Shown: in pieces, positions 29,658 through 39,140 of the stretch
Numbering within the stretch: the stretch's first letter is position 1
Layout: every line of letters starts with the position of its first letter
Assembly (NCBI RefSeq): GCF_021497885.1
Contig: NZ_CP046523.1
Coordinates: forward strand, 1,035,501 to 1,099,500
Direction: 5' to 3'
DNA: 64,000 bases
DNA from: Streptococcus oralis
Lineage (GTDB): Bacteria; Bacillota; Bacilli; Lactobacillales; Streptococcaceae
The notes under the pieces: model-generated
What the model was told of the DNA's origin: nothing
The model's input: the letters and a program-made list of their open reading frames with translations, nothing else
The model's database searches: none
Translations under genes and position numbers: made by a program

Positions 29658-31559
29658 TTACACCTGCTCTGATAATTCTTCCCACTCAAGCATAGCTTCT
29701 TCCTGACGATGGCTAATTTTGTCCAGTTCAGCCTGCAATTCCATGAGTTTTTCGGCGTCGTTGGTTTCCAACATTTGTTCAGAAATGGCTTGACTTTGAG
29801 CTTCTAACTCTTCGATTTCAGCTTCCAAACTCTCGATTTGACGCATGAGCTTGCGGGCTTCTTTTTGACTTTCTTTTTGTACCTGGTAGTCATTAGCTGG
29901 ACTTGCTTCTTTTGCTTGATTACTCATTGAAGCTTCCTCTGTCTGGCTTGCTTCTACTTCTGCTTTCTTCTCAACATAGTAGTCATAATCTCCTAGATAG
30001 AGGGTCGAACCATTCTCAGACAATTCCAAAACATGAGTGGCGACACGGTTGATAAAATAACGGTCATGGCTGACGAAAAGAAGGGTTCCATCGAAGTCAA
30101 TCAGGGCATTTTCCAAAACTTCCTTGCTATCAATGTCCAAGTGGTTGGTCGGCTCGTCAAGAATCAGGAAGTTATTGTTTTCCATTGAAAGTTTTGCAAG
30201 AAGCAAACGAGCTTTCTCGCCACCTGACAGCATGCCGACTGACTTTTTAACATCATCTCCTGAGAAAAGGAAGGCACCAAGGCGGTTGCGGATTTCAACT
30301 TCTGGTGTCAGTTTAAAATCATTCCAAAGTTCATCCAGAACAGTATTACTTGGTATTAGCTTGCTTTGGGTTTGGTCATAGTAGCCAACCTCAACATTGG
30401 CACCAAAACGCTTTTCTCCCTTGATAAAAGGGATCTGGTCTACTATTGACTTGATAAAGGTTGACTTGCCAATACCATTTGGTCCGACAATCGCAACAGC
30501 GTTCATCTTACGAAGGTCAAGGTTAATAGGCTCTGACAATATCTCCCCATCATAACCAATGGCTGCATTTTCAACAGTCAGGACAACATTCCCAGACGTT
30601 CTTTCAGATTGAAAGGTCATGTTGGCTGATTTCTTACCAGCTTCAGGTTTGTCCAAACGCTCCATTTTTTCCAATTGTTTCCGGCGAGATTGGGCACGTT
30701 TGGTTGTCGAAGCTCGTACTAGATTACGATTGACAAAGTCTTCCAGAGCAGCGATTTCCTTCTGCTGCTTTTCATAGTTCTTAGCTTCCGTTGCTAGCTT
30801 TTGCTCTTTTTGTTCAACGAAACGAGAGTAATTGCCTACATAACGATCCAAGGAATGCTTAGTCAAATCGAGTGTAACCGTCGCAACCTTGTCCAAAAAA
30901 TAACGGTCGTGGCTAACAATAATCAGGGCACCACTATAATTTACTAGGTAATTTTCCAACCAGGCAATGGTTTCGATATCCAAATGGTTGGTTGGCTCGT
31001 CCAGGACCAAGAGATTGGGCTTTTCAAGGAGCATTTTAGCCAGTGCCAGACGAGTATTTTGACCACCAGAAAGCTCGGCAATTTTCATCTGCCACATAGA
31101 TTCGTCAAACTTGAATCCATTTAAGATAGCACGGATATCAGCTTCGTAGGTAAAGCCGCCTGCTTGACGAAAATTCTCAGATAAGCGGTCGTAATCCGCC
31201 ATCAGTTTATCCAAATCCTCACCAGACTTTTCACCCATCTCCAACTCCATCTGACGAAGTTGCTTCTCCGTCCGACGTAAGTCATCAAAGACATGAAGCA
31301 TCTCATCGTAGATGGTATTTTCAGACTCAAAACGGCTATCTTGGGCTAGGTAAGACAGAGAAATATCTTTTTTCTTATTGATTTCTCCACTAGTTGGCTC
31401 CTCTTCCCCAACCAAAATCTTTAAAAGAGTAGACTTACCTGCACCATTTTTCCCAACGAGGGCAATTCGGTCTCGTTCATCTACTTGCAAATTGATATTA
31501 TCAAAAAGAACCTCTCCTGCAAATGAACGTTCAATTTTATTAGCTTGTAAAATAATCAT
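29658..31559 (-). CDS. ABC-F family ATPase (ribosome-associated type)
   Basis: A 633-residue protein with two ABC ATPase domains and no membrane part, so it acts on the ribosome rather than as a transporter. Walker A motifs are GKNGAGKST (near residue 37) and GPNGIGKST (near 360). Signatures are LSGGQNTRLALAK and LSGGEKARLLLAK, and each Walker B reads LDEPTNHLDI. A charged linker with TTKRAQSRRKQLEKMER lies between the domains, and a coiled-coil C-terminus (residues 545-630) ends it, as in YdiF/Uup. It is probably a housekeeping translation factor; resistance-type ABC-F proteins cannot be ruled out. Its promoter ends six bases before the ATG (leaderless candidate). Confidence 0.9.
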   Translation of the reverse strand: MIILQANKIERSFAGEVLFDNINLQVDERDRIALVGKNGAGKSTLLKILVGEEEPTSGEINKKKDISLSYLAQDSRFESENTIYDEMLHVFDDLRRTEKQLRQMELEMGEKSGEDLDKLMADYDRLSENFRQAGGFTYEADIRAILNGFKFDESMWQMKIAELSGGQNTRLALAKMLLEKPNLLVLDEPTNHLDIETIAWLENYLVNYSGALIIVSHDRYFLDKVATVTLDLTKHSLDRYVGNYSRFVEQKEQKLATEAKNYEKQQKEIAALEDFVNRNLVRASTTKRAQSRRKQLEKMERLDKPEAGKKSANMTFQSERTSGNVVLTVENAAIGYDGEILSEPINLDLRKMNAVAIVGPNGIGKSTFIKSIVDQIPFIKGEKRFGANVEVGYYDQTQSKLIPSNTVLDELWNDFKLTPEVEIRNRLGAFLFSGDDVKKSVGMLSGGEKARLLLAKLSMENNNFLILDEPTNHLDIDSKEVLENALIDFDGTLLFVSHDRYFINRVATHVLELSENGSTLYLGDYDYYVEKKAEVEASQTEEASMSNQAKEASPANDYQVQKESQKEARKLMRQIESLEAEIEELEAQSQAISEQMLETNDAEKLMELQAELDKISHRQEEAMLEWEELSEQV

Positions 31560-31565
31560 ATAGGT

Positions 31566-31594
31566 AGTATAGCATGTTTCCCTAAGGGGTTCAA
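31566..31594 (-). promoter_or_regulatory. ABC-F/rgg promoter, leaderless geometry
   Basis: Minus-strand TTGAAC (31589-31594), a 17-base spacer and TGC-extended TATACT (31566-31571), then six bases to the ATG at 31559. No ribosome site lies between. Confidence 0.72.
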
Positions 31595-31645
31595 GACTAT
31601 AGAATCCATTTCATTTCAAGCTTTTTCAGAAAGTTATGCTAACGT

Positions 31646-31674
31646 TTTACTAAAATGATAAATCGTGATATAAT
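31646..31674 (+). promoter_or_regulatory. Phosphoglucomutase promoter, near-cre downstream
   Basis: TTTACT (31646-31651), a 17-base spacer and TGA-extended TATAAT (31669-31674). ATGAAAGCGATTAAA at 31673-31687 misses the cre consensus at one position, so CcpA control is possible. Confidence 0.7.
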
Positions 31675-31714
31675 GAAAGCGATTAAAAGAATTTACAAAA
31701 AAAGGAGATCCTCT

Positions 31715-33433
31715 ATGACTTACCAAGAAAATTATCAAAAATGGATAGATTTTGCTGAACTTCCAGACTACCTTCGTCAAGATTTGGAAGATATGGACGA
31801 AAAAACAAAGGAAGATGCCTTTTATACCAATCTTGAATTTGGTACTGCTGGTATGCGTGGCTTGATCGGCGCTGGTACAAATCGCATCAACATCTACGTT
31901 GTTCGTCAAGCAACTGAAGGTTTGGCTCGTTTGATTGAGTCAAAAGGTGAAAATGAAAAAGAACGTGGTGTGGCAATTGCCTACGATAGCCGTCACTTCT
32001 CACCTGAGTTTGCCTTTGAATCTGCTGCAGTTCTTGCTAAACACGGTATCAAATCTTACGTATTTGAAAGCCTTCGTCCAACTCCAGAACTTTCATTTGC
32101 AGTTCGTCACCTCAACTGTTTTGCAGGTATCATGATTACTGCCAGCCATAACCCTGCTCCATTTAATGGTTACAAGGTTTATGGTGAAGACGGTGGACAA
32201 ATGCCTCCACACGACGCGGACGCTTTGACAACTTACATCCGTGCAATCGAAAATCCATTTGCTGTGGAAGTTGCCGATGTAGAAGCGGAAAAAGCTTCTG
32301 GCTTGATTGAAGTTATCGGCGAAGCTGTCGATGTTGAATACCTCAAAGAAGTAAAAGATGTCAACATCAACCCAGCCTTGATTGAAGAGTTTGGTAAAGA
32401 CATGAAGATTGTCTACACACCACTTCATGGTACTGGTGAAATGTTGGCTCGCCGTGCTCTTGCACAAGCAGGATTTGACTCAGTTCAAGTCGTTGAAGCC
32501 CAAGCAACTCCAGACCCAGACTTCTCAACTGTTAAATCTCCAAACCCAGAAAACCAAGCAGCCTTTGCACTTGCTGAAGAACTCGGCCGTCAAGTTGGTG
32601 CTGATGTTCTTGTGGCGACTGACCCAGACGCTGACCGTGTTGGTGTTGAAGTTCTTCAAAAAGATGGTAGCTACCTCAACCTTTCAGGTAACCAAATCGG
32701 TGCTATCATGGCTAAATACATCTTGGAAGCTCATAAGAGTGCTGGAACACTTCCTGAAAATGCTGCTCTCTGCAAATCCATCGTATCAACAGACTTGGTA
32801 ACGAAGATTGCTGAAAGCTACGGCGCAACTATGTTCAATGTCTTGACAGGTTTCAAATTTATCGCTGAAAAAATCCAAGAATTCGAAGAAAAACACAATC
32901 ACACCTACATGATGGGATTTGAAGAAAGCTTCGGTTACTTGATTAAGCCATTCGTACGTGATAAAGATGCTATCCAAGCCGTTCTTGTCGTTGCTGAACT
33001 TGCTGCTTACTATCGTTCACGTGGTTTGACACTTGCTGACGGTATCGAAGAAATCTACAAAGAATATGGCTACTACGCTGAAAAGACCATCTCTGTTACC
33101 CTTTCTGGTGTCGATGGTGCAGAACAAATCAAAGCAATCATGGCTAAATTCCGTAACAATGCTCCAAAAGAATGGAACGCAACAGCTATCACTGTTGTAG
33201 AAGACTTTAAAGCACAAACTTCTACTACTACAGATGGTACTGTGACAACTTTGACTACTCCTCCAAGTGATGTATTGAAATACACACTTGCTGACGGTTC
33301 ATGGATTGCTGTTCGCCCTTCTGGTACTGAACCAAAAATCAAGTTCTACATTGCCGTTGTGGGCGAAAGCAACGAAGACTCACAAGCTAAGATTGCTAAC
33401 ATCGAAGCGGAAATCAATGCGTTTGTGAAATAA
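31715..33433 (+). CDS. pgm: Phosphoglucomutase / phosphomannomutase
   Basis: Alpha-D-phosphohexomutase of 572 residues, linking glucose-6-phosphate and glucose-1-phosphate, the precursor of ADP- and UDP-glucose (glycogen, capsule, wall polymers). Visible motifs are FGTAGMRGL, the phosphoserine loop GIMITASHNPAPFNGYKVYG, the metal loop ATDPDADRVG, the sugar loop GFEESFGYL and the phosphate-binding RPSGTEPKIKFY. The start is placed at MTYQENYQKW, because AAAGGAG lies 8 bases before it; the longer frame from 31655 includes the promoter. Codon use is of the highly expressed type. It has its own promoter and terminator. Confidence 0.96.
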   Translation: MTYQENYQKWIDFAELPDYLRQDLEDMDEKTKEDAFYTNLEFGTAGMRGLIGAGTNRINIYVVRQATEGLARLIESKGENEKERGVAIAYDSRHFSPEFAFESAAVLAKHGIKSYVFESLRPTPELSFAVRHLNCFAGIMITASHNPAPFNGYKVYGEDGGQMPPHDADALTTYIRAIENPFAVEVADVEAEKASGLIEVIGEAVDVEYLKEVKDVNINPALIEEFGKDMKIVYTPLHGTGEMLARRALAQAGFDSVQVVEAQATPDPDFSTVKSPNPENQAAFALAEELGRQVGADVLVATDPDADRVGVEVLQKDGSYLNLSGNQIGAIMAKYILEAHKSAGTLPENAALCKSIVSTDLVTKIAESYGATMFNVLTGFKFIAEKIQEFEEKHNHTYMMGFEESFGYLIKPFVRDKDAIQAVLVVAELAAYYRSRGLTLADGIEEIYKEYGYYAEKTISVTLSGVDGAEQIKAIMAKFRNNAPKEWNATAITVVEDFKAQTSTTTDGTVTTLTTPPSDVLKYTLADGSWIAVRPSGTEPKIKFYIAVVGESNEDSQAKIANIEAEINAFVK

Positions 33434-33441
33434 CACTCTAT

Positions 33442-33473
33442 AAAGATGAGATAAACTAGTCTCATCTTTTTTT
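33442..33473 (+). terminator. pgm terminator
   Basis: Perfect 10-base arms AAAGATGAGA and TCTCATCTTT with an 8-base loop, then a run of seven T. It lies 9 bases past the stop. Confidence 0.92.
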
Positions 33474-33543
33474 CGTATCAAATCTAAGCAATTTTAGGAA
33501 CTTTGTGGCATACTAGACATATCAATGAAAGCGAGGTAAACTC

Positions 33544-33891
33544 ATGGAACAATTTTTAGAAAATATTAAAGATCTTGAAGTCACAACAGTAGCGCGTGCG
33601 CAAGAAGCTCTTGATAAAAAAGAAACTGCAACCTTCTTTATCGGTCGCAAAACTTGCCCTTACTGCCGTAAATTTGCAGGTACATTGGCTGGTGTCGTAG
33701 CTGAAACCAAAGCGCACATCTACTTTATCAACAGTGAAGAAGCAAGCCAACTCAATGAGTTGCAAGAATTCCGCTCACGCTACGGAATCCCAACAGTACC
33801 AGGCTTTGTTCACATTGCGGATGGACAAATCAATGTCCGTTGCGACTCTTCCATGTCCGCACAAGAAATCAAAGAATTTGCAGGATTGTAA
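33544..33891 (+). CDS. Thioredoxin-fold protein, bacteriocin-accessory (Bta) type
   Basis: A 115-residue thioredoxin-like protein with the active site KTCPYCRKF (CPYC, about residues 38-41) and the cis-Pro region GIPTVPGFVHI. The sequence follows the group annotated in streptococci as bacteriocin transport accessory protein. No bacteriocin gene is nearby, so a general thiol-disulfide role is as likely. There is no signal peptide, so it is cytoplasmic. GCGAGGT precedes the ATG and a -10-like TATCAA/TACTAG region lies upstream. It is monocistronic with a terminator. Confidence 0.85.
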   Translation: MEQFLENIKDLEVTTVARAQEALDKKETATFFIGRKTCPYCRKFAGTLAGVVAETKAHIYFINSEEASQLNELQEFRSRYGIPTVPGFVHIADGQINVRCDSSMSAQEIKEFAGL

Positions 33892-33898
33892 AAAATAT

Positions 33899-33930
33899 AA
33901 AAAAAGAAGGCACTCGCCTTCCTTTTTTTA
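33899..33930 (+). terminator. Terminator after thioredoxin-like gene
   Basis: Arms AAGAAGGC and GCCTTCCTT around ACTC, flanked by A and T runs. It can serve both the plus-strand gene and walJ, whose stop at 33928 lies in the T run. Confidence 0.85.
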
Positions 33931-34737
33931 TATCTCTGTCAGTGGTGTTGCTGTATCTGGGGAGGTGTCGTAAACTTTAAAGTCTACTCCTACTCCCAGA
34001 TCCGCTTGGGCTAGCTGATTGACCATAGTCATATGAGCCAGCTCCTTGATATTGTTCTCTTTGGACAAATGCCCGAGGTAGATTTTCTTGGTTCGATTTC
34101 CCATTGCACGAATCATGGCCTCAGCACCATCCTCGTTAGAGAGGTGACCGAGATCCGATAGGATTCGCTGTTTGAGACGCCAAGCGTAAGATCCTGCTCG
34201 CAAGATTTCCACATCATGGTTGGACTCAATGAGATAACCGTCAGCATTCTCGACAATTCCTGCCATACGGTCACTAACATAACCTGTATCGGTCAGCATG
34301 ACAAAGCTCTTGTCGTCTTTCATAAAGCGGTAAAACTGGGGTGCTGCCGCATCGTGGCTGACCCCAAAACTCTCAATGTCGATATCGCCAAAGGTTTTGG
34401 TTTTACCCATTTCAAAAATGTGCTTCTGGGATGAATCAACCTTACCGAGGTACTTGCTATTTTCCATAGCCTGCCAAGTTTTTTCATTAGCGTAAAGATC
34501 CATACCATACTTACGAGCCAACACACCGACTCCATGAATATGGTCTGAATGCTCATGCGTAATCAAAATCGCATCCAAATCTTCTGGTTTGCGATTGATT
34601 TCAGCTAGCAGGCTGGTAATTTTCTTACCAGACAAGCCTGCATCCACTAATATCTTCTTTTTTGGCGTTTCCAGATAAAAGGAATTTCCACTGGAACCTG
34701 ATGCTAAAATACTGTATTTAAAGCCTTTTTCACTCAT
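33928..34737 (-). CDS. walJ: WalJ/VicX metallo-beta-lactamase-fold hydrolase
   Basis: A 269-residue MBL-fold protein (VicX/YycJ), encoded with the essential WalRK system. The metal motif is THEHSDHIHG (about residues 59-68); other ligands lie in TDTGYVSD and LGHLS. It has been linked to DNA repair, replication and wall homeostasis in streptococci, but its substrate is not settled. It starts one base after the walK stop, third in walR-walK-walJ. The walH and walI genes found in Bacillus are absent, as is normal for streptococci. Confidence 0.93.
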   Translation of the reverse strand: MSEKGFKYSILASGSSGNSFYLETPKKKILVDAGLSGKKITSLLAEINRKPEDLDAILITHEHSDHIHGVGVLARKYGMDLYANEKTWQAMENSKYLGKVDSSQKHIFEMGKTKTFGDIDIESFGVSHDAAAPQFYRFMKDDKSFVMLTDTGYVSDRMAGIVENADGYLIESNHDVEILRAGSYAWRLKQRILSDLGHLSNEDGAEAMIRAMGNRTKKIYLGHLSKENNIKELAHMTMVNQLAQADLGVGVDFKVYDTSPDTATPLTEI

Positions 34738-34738
34738 T

Positions 34739-36088
34739 CTAGTCTTCTATTTCGTCCTCCCATATTTCTTCTTTTACGGCATCCTTATCATAAGGGAGCA
34801 CGATGGTAAAGGTTGATCCCTTACCGTATTCACTTTTGGCCCAAATAAAGCCATTGTGTTGTTTAATGATTTCTTTTGCAATAGCCAGACCTAGACCAGT
34901 TCCACCTTGGGCACGGCTTCTTGCACGATCCACACGGTAGAAGCGGTCAAAAATCTTCGGCAAATCTTGCTTTGGAATGCCTAGACCTTGGTCTTTGATA
35001 GATAAAATCATCTGGTCTTCAGTGGTTTTCATGCTGACAGTAATTTTCCCACCATCTGGTGAGTACTTGATAGCATTGTTGAGAATATTATCAATCACCT
35101 GGGTCATCTTATCAGTATCAATCTCGATCCAAACTGAATTGATTGGGTAATCTCTAACCAGCTCATATTTTTTCTCTTCATCCTGGCTCCTCATCTTATC
35201 GAAACGATTGAGGATAAAGGTGATGAAGGCTGTAAAATTAATCAATTCCACATCCAACTGAGTGGTCGCATTATCAATACGAGAGAGATGCAAGAGATCT
35301 GTCACCATCCGCATCATACGGTTGGTTTCATCGAGTGAAACCTTGATAAAATCAGGGGCAACAGGATCATACAAGGCTCCCTCGTCTAAGGCTTCAAGAT
35401 AAGATTTAACACTGGTCAAAGGAGTACGCAACTCATGGCTAACATTGGACACGAAGAGTCTCCGTTCACGCTCTTCCTTCTCCTGCTCGGTCGTATCGTG
35501 CAAAACGGCAACCAAACCAGAGATGAATCCAGACTCACGACGAATGAGTGCAAAACGCACACGAAGGCTAAGATATTCACCATTAGCATTTTGGGAATCA
35601 ATCATCAATTCAGGAATCTGTGTAATGAGGTCACGCAGCTCATATTCATCCTCTATCTTAAGCAATTCCAGGATGCTTTTGTTCAATGCTTCTTCTTTTA
35701 CGATACCCAGCTGTTTCTTAGCCATATCGTTAATCATAGTAATCTGACCACGGCGATTGGTTGCAAGAACTCCATCTGTCATATAAGAAAGAATACTGTT
35801 AAGCCTTTTTGTTTCTTGCTCCAGATTTTCCTGCGTTAGACGAATGACCTCAGACAAGTCATTAAGATTATTGGTGATGTTGGTGATTTCAGAGCTTCCT
35901 TGCATATCCAAAACTCGAGAATAATCCCCTGCAATCAAATCCTTGACCTTTTGATTAATCTGCTTTAGCCGAATATTATCCCGACGATTTTCCAGTAACA
36001 ACAAGGTTACCACCAAGATAAAGCCAAGTAAAATCAGGATAAAGATAAAATCACTGGTCAGAATCGTTTGTCTAATATCTTCAATCAT
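34739..36088 (-). CDS. walK: Sensor histidine kinase WalK/VicK
   Basis: A 449-residue kinase of the essential WalRK two-component system controlling wall hydrolases. It has a single membrane helix at residues 13-33, the streptococcal layout with almost no extracellular loop, unlike the two-helix Bacillus protein. A HAMP-like segment (40-90), a PAS domain (about 95-205), HisKA with [21 protein letters not shown] (phospho-His near 218) and an HATPase with [17 protein letters not shown] and [13 protein letters not shown] follow. The start overlaps walR by 8 bases. The intracellular PAS probably senses the signal. Confidence 0.95.
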   Translation of the reverse strand: MIEDIRQTILTSDFIFILILLGFILVVTLLLLENRRDNIRLKQINQKVKDLIAGDYSRVLDMQGSSEITNITNNLNDLSEVIRLTQENLEQETKRLNSILSYMTDGVLATNRRGQITMINDMAKKQLGIVKEEALNKSILELLKIEDEYELRDLITQIPELMIDSQNANGEYLSLRVRFALIRRESGFISGLVAVLHDTTEQEKEERERRLFVSNVSHELRTPLTSVKSYLEALDEGALYDPVAPDFIKVSLDETNRMMRMVTDLLHLSRIDNATTQLDVELINFTAFITFILNRFDKMRSQDEEKKYELVRDYPINSVWIEIDTDKMTQVIDNILNNAIKYSPDGGKITVSMKTTEDQMILSIKDQGLGIPKQDLPKIFDRFYRVDRARSRAQGGTGLGLAIAKEIIKQHNGFIWAKSEYGKGSTFTIVLPYDKDAVKEEIWEDEIED

Positions 36089-36788
36089 TATTTCTCATAT
36101 AGTAACCCACACCACGACGGGTTAGGATGTATTCTGGACGGCTTGGAGTGTCTTCGATTTTTTCACGCAAACGTCGGATGGTCACGTCCACTGTACGAAC
36201 ATCACCAAAATAATCATAGCCCCAAACAGTCTCAAGCAAGTGTTCACGAGTAATGACTTGACCAATGTGAGAGGCCAAGTGGTACAATAGCTCAAACTCA
36301 CGATGAGTCAACTCTAATTCCTCACCATATTTTTTGGCTACGTAAGCGTCTGGCAGAATTTCCAAATCGCCAATCTGTAGGGGTTGGGATTTCTTTTCAT
36401 CAGACTCTTGACTATCAGCTGAAGCGAGGTCTGTACGGCGGAGTAAAGCCTTTACACGCGCTTGCAACTCACGATTTGAGAAGGGTTTGGTCACATAATC
36501 ATCTGCCCCAAGTTCTAAACCGATAACCTTGTCAAACTCACTATCCTTGGCTGATAACATAATGATTGGAACACTGCTAGTCTTACGAATGGTCTTAGCA
36601 ACTTCTAAACCATCGATTTCAGGTAGCATCAAGTCTAGAATAATAATATCTGGTTGCTCCGCCTCAAATAGCTCGATAGCTTCTCTACCGTTAAAGGCTG
36701 TTACAACCTCATAGCCTTCCTTGGCCATATTGAACTTAATAATATCTGAGATTGGTTTCTCATCATCTACAACTAATATTTTTTTCAT
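36081..36788 (-). CDS. walR: Response regulator WalR/VicR
   Basis: A 235-residue OmpR-family regulator. The receiver domain has DDEKP acidic residues, the phospho-acceptor Asp in [13 protein letters not shown] (near 52), and Lys in [11 protein letters not shown]. The winged helix ends [35 protein letters not shown]. It is essential in pneumococci, mainly because it drives pcsB-type hydrolase genes. It is first of walRKJ, with an extended -10 promoter and AGGTGA before the ATG. Confidence 0.96.
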   Translation of the reverse strand: MKKILVVDDEKPISDIIKFNMAKEGYEVVTAFNGREAIELFEAEQPDIIILDLMLPEIDGLEVAKTIRKTSSVPIIMLSAKDSEFDKVIGLELGADDYVTKPFSNRELQARVKALLRRTDLASADSQESDEKKSQPLQIGDLEILPDAYVAKKYGEELELTHREFELLYHLASHIGQVITREHLLETVWGYDYFGDVRTVDVTIRRLREKIEDTPSRPEYILTRRGVGYYMRNND

Positions 36789-36809
36789 ATGTTCACCTTT
36801 TCTCTATCT

Positions 36810-36818
36810 ATTATAACA
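36810..36818 (-). promoter_or_regulatory. walR extended -10 promoter
   Basis: Minus-strand TGT-TATAAT, hexamer 36810-36815, 21 bases before the walR ATG. No clear -35 at 17 bases. Confidence 0.6.
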
Positions 36819-36844
36819 AAAAAATGTAAAGAAGGCACAAATGG

Positions 36845-38023
36845 CTAATTCCAGCCCTCATCTTCAAGAAGTGTTTTATAGGCTTGCCAAATCTTTTGTT
36901 GAGGTTTAGCAAATGGATAATCAGAAAACTCCTGAGGAGAAACCCAGCGAATTTCTCTGTCATCAAACTGTTTCGAATCTGTCACCTGACCCGCTAGGAT
37001 TTGAATATGCCATTTTCGATGGCTAAAGACATGCTTGACTTGATCAAATACTTGATGGGACCAATCAACTTCTAAATCATAATCTTGCTCAAAACTTTCT
37101 TGAGGTGTTGGACCGAAAGTAACGCTTTTTTCAGCGACCTGAGCAAACAGATTCAGCTGTTCCTCTTCCTGTGAAAACTCCTCTACTTCTATCAAGGGGA
37201 AATGCCAAAAACCAGCTAGCAGTTTCTCACTTTCGTTTTTCTCAAGTAGATATTGACCTTGAGCATTGCGCACAACCAAAGCCTTGAGATAGATTGGAAG
37301 AGGCTTTTTCTTGGGTTCTTTAATCGGATAAGAATCCATGGTCCCATTCTGATAGGCTGCGCTAAATTCCTTAACAGGGCTTTCTTCTGGTCGAGGATTA
37401 ACTGGTGCCTCTATATCAGACCCTAAGTCCATCAAGGCTTGATTAAAGTCTCCTGGTCGTTCTGGATCAATCAAGATTTCCATCATAGCTTGGAAGATCT
37501 TTCGATTGCTAGGAACTCCGATATCATGATTGACCTCAAACAAGCGAGACAAAACTCGCATTACATTGCCATCAACTGCTGGCTCGGGTAGATTAAAAGC
37601 GATACTGGAAATTGCTCCCGCAGTGTAGGGACCAATACCTTTTAAACTAGAAATTCCTTCATAGGTGTTTGGAAATTCCCCTCCAAAGTCAGCCATAATC
37701 TGCTGGGCCGCTTTCTGCATGTTGCGAACTCGGGAATAATAGCCCAACCCCTCCCAAGCCTTCAGCAAACGCTCTTCAGGCGCATTCGCCAGACTTTCAA
37801 CAGTTGGAAACCAGTCCAAGAATCGTTCATAGTAGGGAATAACTGTATCCACCCTAGTCTGCTGGAGCATGATTTCAGAAACCCAGATATGATAAGGATT
37901 TTTACTTCTACGCCATGGTAAATCCCGTTTGTTTTCATCGTACCAGTTGAGGAGTTTCTCGCGGAAAGAGTAAATCTTCTCCTCCGGCCACATGTCAACA
38001 CCGTATTCTTTCAAATCTAACAT
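36845..38023 (-). CDS. mutY: A/G-specific adenine glycosylase MutY lacking the iron-sulfur cluster
   Basis: Removes adenine mispaired with 8-oxoguanine. It is 392 residues long. The catalytic Glu is in VSEIMLQQTRV, the helix-hairpin-helix is LKGIGPYTAGAI, and the catalytic Asp is in AVDGNVMRVLSR. The region that normally holds the four [4Fe-4S] cysteines reads DLGSDIEAPVNPRPEESPVKEF, and the whole protein has no cysteine. Clusterless MutY proteins are known in lactic-acid bacteria. A C-terminal NUDIX-like domain (from about residue 245) reads the 8-oxoG. The ATG lies six bases after the -10 box, with no ribosome site. MutX and UvrB genes are in the same window. Confidence 0.95.
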   Translation of the reverse strand: MLDLKEYGVDMWPEEKIYSFREKLLNWYDENKRDLPWRRSKNPYHIWVSEIMLQQTRVDTVIPYYERFLDWFPTVESLANAPEERLLKAWEGLGYYSRVRNMQKAAQQIMADFGGEFPNTYEGISSLKGIGPYTAGAISSIAFNLPEPAVDGNVMRVLSRLFEVNHDIGVPSNRKIFQAMMEILIDPERPGDFNQALMDLGSDIEAPVNPRPEESPVKEFSAAYQNGTMDSYPIKEPKKKPLPIYLKALVVRNAQGQYLLEKNESEKLLAGFWHFPLIEVEEFSQEEEQLNLFAQVAEKSVTFGPTPQESFEQDYDLEVDWSHQVFDQVKHVFSHRKWHIQILAGQVTDSKQFDDREIRWVSPQEFSDYPFAKPQQKIWQAYKTLLEDEGWN

Positions 38024-38029
38024 ATATCT

Positions 38030-38058
38030 AGTATAACATAGAAGCTTCTAACTGTCCT
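38030..38058 (-). promoter_or_regulatory. mutY promoter, leaderless geometry
   Basis: Minus-strand AGGACA (38053-38058), a 17-base spacer and TGT-extended TATACT (38030-38035), then six bases to the ATG at 38023. Confidence 0.7.
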
Positions 38059-38070
38059 TTTCTTTGTGCT

Positions 38071-38102
38071 AAAAAAGCCTCTTCTACTAGAGAGGAAGAG
38101 AC
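38071..38102 (-). terminator. pta terminator
   Basis: Minus-strand GTCTCTTC and GAAGAGGC form an 8-pair stem (one G-T) with a 10-base loop, followed by TTTTTT. It lies 10 bases past the pta stop. Confidence 0.78.
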
Positions 38103-38111
38103 CACATTTCT

Positions 38112-39086
38112 TTATTGATTGATCGCCTGAGCTGCTGTGATGAGCGTCAATTTGTAAACATCATCTGGGTTACATCCACGTGATAGATCGTTGACCGGTT
38201 TATTCAATCCTTGTAGAACGGGACCGATAGCTGCGAAACCACCTAGACGTTCAGCTATTTTGTAGCCGATATTTCCTGCTTCGATACCTGGGAAGATGAA
38301 GACATTTGCTTGACCTGCTACATTGCTACCTGGAGCTTTTAGTGCTGCTGTTTCTGGGACGAAAGCTGCGTCAAATTGCAATTCCCCATCAATCTCAAGG
38401 TCTGGACGTAGATCGTGTGCTAATTTAGTTGCTTCAACCACCTTATCAACACTATCACCAAAACCAGAACCTTTTGTAGAATAGCTTAGCATAGCGATTT
38501 TGGGTTGAATTCCAAACATTTTGGCAGTAATTGCTGAGTTAATAGCAATTTCAGCCAGAGCTTCTGCATCAGGATTAATATTAAGGGCACAGTCACCAAA
38601 CAAGTAACGTTCTGTACCACGCACCATAAGAAAAGCACCTGAAGTACGAGTAACATTTGGACGCGTTTTGATAATTTGAAGAGCTGGACGAACTGTTGAA
38701 GCTGTTGAGTGAATAGCTCCTGATACCATTCCATCTACCAAGCCCATATAGACAAGCATAACACCAAAGTAGTTGACATCTTCTAGTAAGACCTGACGTG
38801 CTTCTTCTTCCGACATTTTTCCTTTACGACGTTCTACGAGTGCAACCACCATGTCTTCAAATTGAGGATAATGATGTGGATCAATCACTTCATAACCATC
38901 CATGATCCCTTCAATTTCAAGATAAATTTTAATTTTTGCAGGATTTCCGAGCAAAACAGGAACAACTTCTGTTTCTTTTACCAAGCGTTTCGTTGCTTGA
39001 AGGATACGTGGTTCTTCCCCTTCAGGTAGAACAATACGAGCATTTTTGCCAACTAAACTGGCTTTTAGACTTTCAAAAACTTCCAT
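38112..39086 (-). CDS. pta: Phosphate acetyltransferase
   Basis: Interconverts acetyl-CoA and acetyl phosphate, feeding the acetate kinase pathway that yields ATP; acetyl phosphate also comes from pyruvate oxidase in this group. The 324-residue length matches the short form with only the PTA_PTB domain. Visible are RIVLPEGEEPRILQA, the conserved MVSGAIHSTASTVRPALQIIKT block, MLSYSTKGSGFG, DGELQFDAAFVPETAALKAPGS and NVFIFPGIEAGNIGYKIAERLGG. AAAGGAG precedes the ATG. Its -10 box overlaps the 3-prime end region of the rluD-like gene. Confidence 0.96.
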   Translation of the reverse strand: MEVFESLKASLVGKNARIVLPEGEEPRILQATKRLVKETEVVPVLLGNPAKIKIYLEIEGIMDGYEVIDPHHYPQFEDMVVALVERRKGKMSEEEARQVLLEDVNYFGVMLVYMGLVDGMVSGAIHSTASTVRPALQIIKTRPNVTRTSGAFLMVRGTERYLFGDCALNINPDAEALAEIAINSAITAKMFGIQPKIAMLSYSTKGSGFGDSVDKVVEATKLAHDLRPDLEIDGELQFDAAFVPETAALKAPGSNVAGQANVFIFPGIEAGNIGYKIAERLGGFAAIGPVLQGLNKPVNDLSRGCNPDDVYKLTLITAAQAINQ

Positions 39087-39110
39087 GAGTTTTCTCCTTT
39101 AAGAAAATAA

Positions 39111-39140
39111 ATTATACTCAAAATAGATTTTAAAGAGTAT
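39111..39140 (-). promoter_or_regulatory. pta -10 box within an inverted repeat
   Basis: TATAAT on the minus strand is at 39111-39116. It lies in an imperfect inverted repeat (ATACTC 39114-39119, GAGTAT 39135-39140, inner AAAT/ATTT) that reaches into the last codons of the upstream gene. It could also act as a weak terminator. Confidence 0.45.
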
